Shown: positions 6,309 to 11,595 of the stretch, piece after piece
Numbering within the stretch: the stretch's first letter is position 1
Layout: the number at the start of each line of letters is the position of its first letter
From: an uncultured Eubacteriales bacterium
GTDB taxonomy: Bacteria; Bacillota; Clostridia; Oscillospirales; CAG-272
NCBI GenBank assembly: GCA_934474225.1
Contig: CAKSLU010000034.1
Location: 1 to 14,199 of the forward strand
Length of the DNA: 14,199 nt
Direction: 5' to 3'
The notes under the pieces: model-generated
What the model saw: only the letters and a program-made list of their open reading frames with translations
Database searches by the model: none
What the model was told of the DNA's origin: nothing
Position numbers and translations under genes: made by a program

Positions 6309-6935
6309 TCATTCCGCTTCTGCTTTTGTGCAGCGGACGGTGACGCGGCGCTCACCGCCAAAGGTGCAGGTGAACAGCGTCAAATCCCAGTTTGCATCGG
6401 TCATGCCCGTGACATCGGCGGCATCCAGCGTCTCCACCTGCGAAACAGCGTAGGTGTACACATTGCCCACAGCGTCCGTGAAACGGACGGCGTCGCCGAC
6501 GGCAAGCGCCGCAAGGTTTGCAAAATGCCGCCTGTAATTGTGCGCCGCGATGACAAAGCCGCGCGCCTCCGCAGACCCGGCATAGCGGCAGGGCGATCTC
6601 TTCAGGTTCTGCTCGGTGAGCGCCCGGCGGACCGGCAGCGAGAGCGAGAGCGCGTCTATCGTGAGATAGCCGAGATATGCCTCGCCGTCCACGAGAACGA
6701 CCTTCTCCACTTCCGGGGGGTCGTCGCGCATCTGCGGCGTGTCGGTCGGCGGCGGCGTTTTCAGCGCAAGCGCCGTTTCGTGCGCCGCGATCGCCTCCGA
6801 AAGCGCGGGCATAACTTCCTCGACCGCCGCCGCAGCGCGGCTTTCCTCCGCGGAATTATACGAGACCAGAAACAGCGCCGCCGTGAGCAGCAGAATGCCG
6901 ACGGCAAGCAGCACCGTACCGAAATTTTTACGCAT
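6309..6935 (-). CDS. Sortase-family transpeptidase, short atypical type (last gene of pilus operon)
   Basis: This 208-residue protein has an N-terminal signal-anchor (MRKNFGTVLLAVGILLLTAA...) and no C-terminal membrane segment. The catalytic triad can be placed as His132 (IAAHNYRRHF), Cys190 (TLFTC) and Arg196/197 (GGERRVTV). AHN after the beta-strand recalls class B or D enzymes more than the GHRG of class C; the class is uncertain. The reaction is cleavage of an LPXTG-like signal and transfer of the acyl intermediate to an amine. The start at 6935 is preferred: GGAGGG lies 6 nt upstream, whereas an in-frame ATG at 6941 touches the ribosome binding site. The start overlaps the upstream LPQTG gene by 8 nt, so that protein is the natural substrate candidate, for wall anchoring of the pilus base; this is inference. 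Confidence 0.88.
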   Translation of the reverse strand: MRKNFGTVLLAVGILLLTAALFLVSYNSAEESRAAAAVEEVMPALSEAIAAHETALALKTPPPTDTPQMRDDPPEVEKVVLVDGEAYLGYLTIDALSLSLPVRRALTEQNLKRSPCRYAGSAEARGFVIAAHNYRRHFANLAALAVGDAVRFTDAVGNVYTYAVSQVETLDAADVTGMTDANWDLTLFTCTFGGERRVTVRCTKAEAE

Positions 6936-7866
6936 CGTCATCCCTCCGTCGCAGTAAAATGCCGATGATACTAAGCAGCACGCCGAGCGCAAACAGCACG
7001 GGCACGGGCCATTTGAGCTGCCCGGTCTGCGGCAAGTCGTCGCCCGGCGCAGTGGTTTCATCGGGTGCGGTGGTTTCGCCGGGTATAGTCGTTTCGCCCG
7101 GTACGGTCGTTTCGCCCGGTACGGTTATTTCACCGGGCGCGGTGGTCTCTCCCGGTGCAGTCGTTTCGTCCGGCGTGGTGGTCACCTCCGGCACGGTGGT
7201 CACCTCCGGCACGGTCGTTTCGCCGGGCACGGTTGTTTCGCCGGGCACGGTGGTCACCTCCGGCGCGGTGGTCTTGCCCGGTACGGTAGTCACCTCCGGC
7301 TCGGTCGGGGTGACCGGGCTCGGCGGCGTGTAAGGTTTCTCTTCGATTTTGGCAATCGCCGTGCCGTCGTACTGCCACGCGCCCGCCTCCGTGATGCCGG
7401 GGAGCGCAACGAGGAACGCGCCGCACACATACTGCCGCCGCCCCGAGACGAGGCGGGTCTCCGCCAGGAGATACAGCCCCGGCGTGAGCGCGGCAAACGC
7501 CGCATCGCCCGCCGCATCGGTCTCCGCCGCGGCAAGCGGGGCGAGGTGCGCCGACGCCGCATGCGCGGCAAGCGTTTCCGCCGCGGTGCGCCAGCCGTGC
7601 GCGTCGGCGATGTCGTTCAGCTGCACGCCGCTCTCCGCAAAGTCTGCCGTAAGCGTATAGCTGCCGTCCGCCGCGACGGTCGCCGCACGATAGAGTGAAA
7701 AGCGCATGCCGACAAGCGGTGTGCCCGCATAGGCACACCGAATGGTAAGGGAGCAGGATGCCGCCGTGTCAATCGGCGGCGCTGCCGTCACCGGCAGAAC
7801 TGCCGCCAGCAAAACTGTCAGCAGCAAAAGCGCCCCTATTCTCCTTTTCAGTCGTCTTTTCACCAT
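6928..7866 (-). CDS. LPQTG-anchored minor (basal-type) pilin with hexapeptide-repeat stalk
   Basis: This 312-residue secreted wall protein has a basic N-terminus and signal peptide (MVKRRLKRRIGALLLL..., probable cleavage near VTAAP). One SpaA/prealbumin-like domain spans about 36-177 and contains GTPLVGMRFSLYR, DAAGDAAFAALTPGLYLLAE and FLVALPG. The domain ends WQYDGTAIAKIEEKP, where basal pilins usually have a linking lysine (Lys173 here). A Pro/Thr stalk of 14 hexapeptides follows (191-274), then LPQTG (278-282), a membrane segment and RRRDDDA. Start choice: 7866 lies 7 nt from an AAGAG site; 7869 is the alternative. The gene begins a few bases after the upstream sortase stop. Cys38, Cys44 and Cys148 could form a disulphide. 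The basal role is inferred from domain style and position. Confidence 0.87.
   Translation of the reverse strand: MVKRRLKRRIGALLLLTVLLAAVLPVTAAPPIDTAASCSLTIRCAYAGTPLVGMRFSLYRAATVAADGSYTLTADFAESGVQLNDIADAHGWRTAAETLAAHAASAHLAPLAAAETDAAGDAAFAALTPGLYLLAETRLVSGRRQYVCGAFLVALPGITEAGAWQYDGTAIAKIEEKPYTPPSPVTPTEPEVTTVPGKTTAPEVTTVPGETTVPGETTVPEVTTVPEVTTTPDETTAPGETTAPGEITVPGETTVPGETTIPGETTAPDETTAPGDDLPQTGQLKWPVPVLFALGVLLSIIGILLRRRDDDA
7045..7296 (-). repeat. 14 tandem 18-bp repeats encoding the (G/E/D)(E/V/K)TT(V/A)P stalk
   Basis: The 252-bp coding repeat lies directly before the LPQTG signal. Units are mostly GETTVP, EVTTVP, GETTAP or DETTAP. Variants mix at the third codon position, so the array is moderately aged, though neighbouring units such as the two GETTVP and two EVTTVP pairs suggest local duplication. 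It would form an extended, O-glycosylatable spacer through the peptidoglycan. Confidence 0.95.
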
Positions 7867-7879
7867 CATCCATCTCTTA

Positions 7880-8749
7880 TCAATCGTTTTTATCCGCGCT
7901 TGGCGCATTCTTTCTGCGCCGCACCAGCGCGCGGACGGCAAACAGAAGCAGCAGCAGCAAAAATGCCCCGAGCGCGCCAAGCAGCACATAGCCCTTCCAG
8001 CCGAAGCTGCGCGCGACTTGCTCGGTGGTCTTTATCTGCGGCTTTTCCTCCGCCGCCGCAGGCTCGGTCGTGCGGCTGCCGCGCACCAGCAGGCGGTGCG
8101 TGTTGACGCCGTACGGCGTGCAGGTGATCAGCGTAACATAGTCGCCGTCCGGCTCGGCATGGATGGACGAGACCGCGTCCGGCGTGACCGTGAGAATCTG
8201 ATCGACTTCGTAGACCAGCGTCTCGCCGAGCACCGTGAGGTAAAACCGGTCGCCCGTCTCCAGCTTGTCAAGGTCGGTGAACAACAGCGCCGAGGGCAGC
8301 CCCCGGTGCCCGGACAGCGCAGCATGCGTGCCCGCGCCGCCGACCGGCAGAGATGTCCCCGCGAGGTGTCCCACGCCGTGCTGCAGCGCCGCCTCCCCCG
8401 TGCCGTGGTAGAGCGCGAGGCGCACGCTGATCTTCGGAATCTCGATGTAGCCCATGATGCCCGAGCCGTCGAGGTCGAGCAGCGACCAGTATGCATCGTC
8501 CGAGGCGGGCTGCTTGCCGGTAAACGCCGTCGGGAAATTCGGCTCAAGCGCCGCATTGTAATCGTCGGCGGCGGCTTTCCACGCGGAATAGTCCTCCGGC
8601 GTGAGCTTCTTTGCCGCCTCGATGTAGTTTGTAATCAGGCTGTTCTGCCGATGCTGATTCCAGAGGTCGCTGAACACCGGGTAAAACAGAATGCCGATGC
8701 CGCAGGCGAAAATCAGCAGCGGAATCAGCGTGCGCAGAAACTTTCGCAC
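7880..8749 (-). CDS. Class C (pilus-polymerising) sortase, second copy
   Basis: This 289-residue protein has membrane segments at about 5-24 (N-terminal) and 253-275 (C-terminal), the usual class C topology. The catalytic residues are His148 in SGHRG, Cys210 in TLITC and Arg219 in TPYGVNTHRLLVRG. GSGIMGYIEIPKI (95-107) and HGVGHLAGTSLPVGGAGTH are typical of clostridial pilin sortases. The start is a GTG, supported by AAGGAGA 9 nt upstream; it begins 3 nt after the stop of the preceding sortase. The lid segment before YWSLLDLDG reads NFPTAFTG, so the DP(F/W/Y) motif that covers the active site in canonical pilin sortases is not intact. It probably joins pilin subunits by lysine isopeptide bonds. 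Confidence 0.94.
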   Translation of the reverse strand: MRKFLRTLIPLLIFACGIGILFYPVFSDLWNQHRQNSLITNYIEAAKKLTPEDYSAWKAAADDYNAALEPNFPTAFTGKQPASDDAYWSLLDLDGSGIMGYIEIPKISVRLALYHGTGEAALQHGVGHLAGTSLPVGGAGTHAALSGHRGLPSALLFTDLDKLETGDRFYLTVLGETLVYEVDQILTVTPDAVSSIHAEPDGDYVTLITCTPYGVNTHRLLVRGSRTTEPAAAEEKPQIKTTEQVARSFGWKGYVLLGALGAFLLLLLLFAVRALVRRRKNAPSADKND

Positions 8750-8752
8750 GGC

Positions 8753-9616
8753 TCAGCGTCTCCTTTTCTTTCGGTTTGCACCCGATTTTGCCTGCGGGCG
8801 CGTCAGGACATAGAGCAGAAGGACAAACAGCGCGGTGAACGCAAGTCCGCCCGCCGCCCACAGCCCATAACGGGTGTGCACCGAGCTGACCGCAGTCTCT
8901 GCCTCCACGGCGGCGACCTCCTCCTCGTAGTCCACGCGGTGCCCGCGCACGAGCAGGCGGTGCGTGTTGACGCCATACGGCGTGCAGGTGACCAGCGTGA
9001 CATAGTCCTCGTCCGCGACCGCGTCGAGATCCTCGGTGTGGTCCGGCTCGACCTCGAGGACTTGGTCAACCTCGTAGGCCAGCGTGCGGTCGAGCACATA
9101 AATATAGAAGTGGTCGCCGACTTCCAGCAAATTGAGGTCGGTGAAGAGCGCCGCCGAGGGCAGTCCGCGATGCGCGGACAGCACGCTGTGCGTGCCCGCG
9201 CCGCCGACCGGCAGCGCCGATCCCTCGAGGTGACCGACGCCGCGCGCAAGCACGGCTTCGGCGGTCGTGTGGTAAATGGGCAGGCTCACCGAAATGCGCG
9301 GGATGCGGATGTAGCCGATCAGCCCGTCGCCGCCGAAATTGAGCAGCGACAGATAGAGCGCGTCCTCCTCCGCCGGGATAAAGGCAAACGCATCCGGCAC
9401 GCCGCGCCCCGCCAGGGTCTTGTTGTAAGCATCCACGGCGTCAAACGCGGCGGAAAAGTCCGCCGCCTGCGCGGACGCCAGCTTCTCCTCGTAGAGCCTG
9501 ATGAGCCGGTCGCTGCGCTGCTTGTTCCAGGCGTTGCTCGCCATCGGGTACAGCAGCAGAGAGAGACCGACCAAAAACAGGAGGACGGTGCAAAGTATCA
9601 GTCCTTTTCTTTTCAT
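8753..9616 (-). CDS. Class C (pilus-polymerising) sortase, first copy
   Basis: This 287-residue enzyme has an N-terminal membrane segment (about 5-25), a C-terminal segment (about 252-272) and a basic tail (NRKKRRR). The catalytic triad is His149 (SAHRG, not the usual GHRG), Cys211 (TLVTC) and Arg220 (GVNTHRLLVRG). The lid region has VPDAFAF (73-79), that is DAF where canonical enzymes have DPF/DPW. The start at 9616 is chosen because GGGGAG lies 6 nt upstream; an in-frame ATG at 9706 would add a low-complexity, GC-rich leader lying over a palindrome. It resembles its downstream neighbour through the whole catalytic domain and probably arose with it by duplication. It follows the backbone pilin gene, so that pilin is its likely substrate. 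Confidence 0.94.
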   Translation of the reverse strand: MKRKGLILCTVLLFLVGLSLLLYPMASNAWNKQRSDRLIRLYEEKLASAQAADFSAAFDAVDAYNKTLAGRGVPDAFAFIPAEEDALYLSLLNFGGDGLIGYIRIPRISVSLPIYHTTAEAVLARGVGHLEGSALPVGGAGTHSVLSAHRGLPSAALFTDLNLLEVGDHFYIYVLDRTLAYEVDQVLEVEPDHTEDLDAVADEDYVTLVTCTPYGVNTHRLLVRGHRVDYEEEVAAVEAETAVSSVHTRYGLWAAGGLAFTALFVLLLYVLTRPQAKSGANRKKRRR

Positions 9617-9650
9617 CGGTTTCTCCCCGCCGCCGTGCCCGCCGGGGAAA

Positions 9651-9704
9651 GGGGGAGTCTCCTCCCCCGGCGATGTGCGGTGGCAGCGGGGGCGACGCCC
9701 CCGC
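9651..9704 (-). promoter_or_regulatory. Two GC-rich hairpins between backbone pilin and first sortase
   Basis: GGGGGAG (9651-9657) pairs with CTCCCCC (9662-9668), and GCGGGGGC (9686-9693) pairs with GCCCCCGC (9697-9704) around a GAC loop. Neither is followed by a U-tract on the minus strand, so they are not ordinary terminators. Their place, just after the pilin stop, suits a partial attenuator or RNA-stability element that lowers sortase relative to pilin. They may also be a remnant of a genome-wide palindrome. Confidence 0.55.
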
Positions 9705-9726
9705 ATGTCCTATCTTTCAGAAATTT

Positions 9727-11445
9727 TCAGTCCTTCTTTTCCTTGCGGCGGAAGAAGAAGAGCCATGCGGCAACTGCCATCAGCAGAACGCCGCCGACGG
9801 TGAACAGCGCGGTACCCATGCCGCCGGTGGTCGGCAGAATCGGGGTGGAGCTGTTCTTCAGCACGATGTCAAACTGGTTGACCGCGACGGCGTTGACACC
9901 GGCGGACTGCACCAGCAGTCTGTCTGCGGTGTCAATCTCCTTAAAGGAGCTGGAGGTCAGCAGTCTGCCGTTCAGCGCATTGTCCGCCGCGCTGCGCTCA
10001 CCGTTCAGCTCAACGGTGAAGCCGTTGTTCGGTGCATAGTAGCCCGAGGGGACCTTGGTCTCCTTGACGTAGTAGATGCCGACATCCAGACCCTTGACAA
10101 GGAAGTCTGCGGGAATCGAGGTGACCTTCTCCACGCCGTCGTCCGCCTTCTCTGCCTCGGTGGCAAGGCGGTAATAGTCGCCGTCCTTGACCATCTGCAT
10201 AGCATCGAGCATGGCAGCATCGCTGAAGAAGGTGAACTCTGCGCCCGCCAGCTTCTTCAGACCGGAATCTGCATCCTCGGGGTCGTTCAGTTCGTCCGAG
10301 CGCTTGTCGAGCGAGACCGAATAGGTGTAGACATGCGTGACCTGCTCATCCGAGCTCTTCTCATTGTCGGGTTCGAGCGAGGTTGTGTACTTCAGCACCG
10401 CCTTGTTGCTTGCATAGTTGTACACCGTGCCGGTGACTGCCTGCACATCGTCATTCTCGGCGACGATGTCTCTCGTGACGCGCGCCTTGTAGGTGATGTA
10501 CACACTGACGGCATTCTCCGGGCGTGCGCCGTGCGCATCCAGCGGATTGAGCTTGTCGTAGTCCAGCGTGAAGGTGACGGTCTGCGCGGCGTTCTCATAG
10601 GTACCGACATCCTCTGCGGTAACGGCGCCTTCAATCTCGCCCGTGAAGGAGGTGGTGGTGCGCGCCTGATAAACCTTGACCGAGCCCGTGATGTACTCGA
10701 GTGCGTCCAGCGTATCGACCAGCTTGAGGTCGAGGTCATGCACGCCCTTGTATGCGGGGATCTCCAGCTTGATGCTGAAGTCGAGGACTTCGCCGACATA
10801 AGCCGCTGCGGAAGCCTTCCACGGCGTGCCGACGCCGGTGTTGTCGGCAACTTCCTTGGTGATGGCGGGGGCAGCCGCGCTCTTCATGGCGAGCTTCGGG
10901 TCTGCCGTAATGTTGGTGCCGCCTGCATAGACGTTGACCGTGTCATTCTTGACCTGGACGAAAATCGAAACCGGCTTGTAGACCTTGCTGTTCGCCGCCG
11001 TCGTGGTGACGAGCAGGAGATAGTAGCCGGGTTCGAGCGTGAACTGCACTTCCTTGGTCTCGCCTGCGGTCTGCTCGCTGTAAGCGGTGGGCAGCGCGTA
11101 AGCGGGCACCGCCTCGCCGCACTTTGCGGCATAGTAGCCGAGCAGGTCGGCAACCTCAACAGGGGTCAGCTTTTCGAGGTACGCCTCGGCGGAGATGTCC
11201 GGGAAGGTCGCTGCCTTGACGGTGCCGATATACCGCTCAAAGTCTGCGTTAAACTCATACTCGTTGTAGCTTGTGTCCTTGTAGGAGATGAGCCTGTACG
11301 CCTTGACGGTGTCACCGTTTTCCACCTCGGTGATGGTGACCGTGGGGTTTGTGACATCCAGTGCCGCAGCGCCCGTGACGGCCATGCCGAGAACCAGCAG
11401 TGTCGCCAGCGCAAAGGATACGATGCGCTTCATCATGGTTTTCAT
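9727..11445 (-). CDS. Major backbone pilin, LPTTG-anchored
   Basis: This 572-residue protein has a signal peptide (MKTMMKRIVSFALATLLVLG..., cleavage near GAAALD). An N-terminal domain runs to about 185, and a middle domain (about 193-356) starts AITKEVADN. A third Cna-B/SpaA-like domain (about 372-531) has LDKRSDE, LAGAEFTFFSD and the E-box YYVKETKVPSGY (458-469, Glu462). The C-terminal signal is LPTTG (537-541), then a membrane segment and RRKEKKD. Lys198, Lys381, Asn343/347 and Asn531 are candidates for internal isopeptide bonds. The usual pilin motif (VYPK) is not clear: the matching place reads NVYAGGTNITADPKLAMK. The start at 11445 is supported by AAAGGAAAG 6 nt upstream. It sits directly before the class C sortases, as backbone genes usually do. 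Confidence 0.92.
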   Translation of the reverse strand: MKTMMKRIVSFALATLLVLGMAVTGAAALDVTNPTVTITEVENGDTVKAYRLISYKDTSYNEYEFNADFERYIGTVKAATFPDISAEAYLEKLTPVEVADLLGYYAAKCGEAVPAYALPTAYSEQTAGETKEVQFTLEPGYYLLLVTTTAANSKVYKPVSIFVQVKNDTVNVYAGGTNITADPKLAMKSAAAPAITKEVADNTGVGTPWKASAAAYVGEVLDFSIKLEIPAYKGVHDLDLKLVDTLDALEYITGSVKVYQARTTTSFTGEIEGAVTAEDVGTYENAAQTVTFTLDYDKLNPLDAHGARPENAVSVYITYKARVTRDIVAENDDVQAVTGTVYNYASNKAVLKYTTSLEPDNEKSSDEQVTHVYTYSVSLDKRSDELNDPEDADSGLKKLAGAEFTFFSDAAMLDAMQMVKDGDYYRLATEAEKADDGVEKVTSIPADFLVKGLDVGIYYVKETKVPSGYYAPNNGFTVELNGERSAADNALNGRLLTSSSFKEIDTADRLLVQSAGVNAVAVNQFDIVLKNSSTPILPTTGGMGTALFTVGGVLLMAVAAWLFFFRRKEKKD

Positions 11446-11531
11446 TGTTTTCTTTCCTTTCGTTTTTGCCGCTTGCACGGCTTTTTTTCGGGGAATTTGC
11501 GAAGAATGTTGCATCTATATGTAATCTGCGC

Positions 11532-11583
11532 TTCCGCAGGGCGGACGCCGGCGTACTCCCCCGCAGGCGTCCGGAATGCGGAA
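11532..11583 (-). promoter_or_regulatory. Long hairpin between tip adhesin and backbone pilin genes
   Basis: An outer stem TTCCGCA (11532-11538) / TGCGGAA (11577-11583) encloses an inner stem GGACGCC (11543-11549) / GGCGTCC (11566-11572), separated by small internal loops. No U-tract follows on the minus strand. It begins 12 nt after the adhesin stop. It could protect or process the mRNA so that the pilin message accumulates. No convincing promoter was found in the remaining ~85 nt before the pilin start. Confidence 0.6.
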
Positions 11584-11595
11584 CCCCATTTTACA

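Noticed and set aside
6936..7061. Longer 250-residue form of the last sortase starting at 7061
   Set aside because: The extra N-terminus overlaps the LPQTG pilin's sorting signal out of frame and is Cys/Arg-rich. The ATG at 6935 has a well-placed GGAGGG and is followed at once by a signal-anchor.
6959..7333. Plus-strand frame with VVSPGTVV-type repeats
   Set aside because: This is the antisense reading of the hexapeptide stalk, so the repeat is inherited from the real minus-strand gene.
9617..9706. Longer 317-residue form of the first class C sortase
   Set aside because: The extension covers the GC hairpins and gives a Pro/Gly/Arg-rich leader before the membrane segment. The ATG at 9616 has GGGGAG at proper spacing.
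7742..10039. 765-residue plus-strand open frame opposite both class C sortases
   Set aside because: It is antisense to genes with intact catalytic motifs and ribosome binding sites. Repeated Arg-rich segments in it simply mirror the similarity between the two sortases.
11532..11583. Intrinsic terminator after the tip adhesin
   Set aside because: The stem is strong but no U-tract follows in the transcribed direction, so a regulatory or processing hairpin is the safer call.
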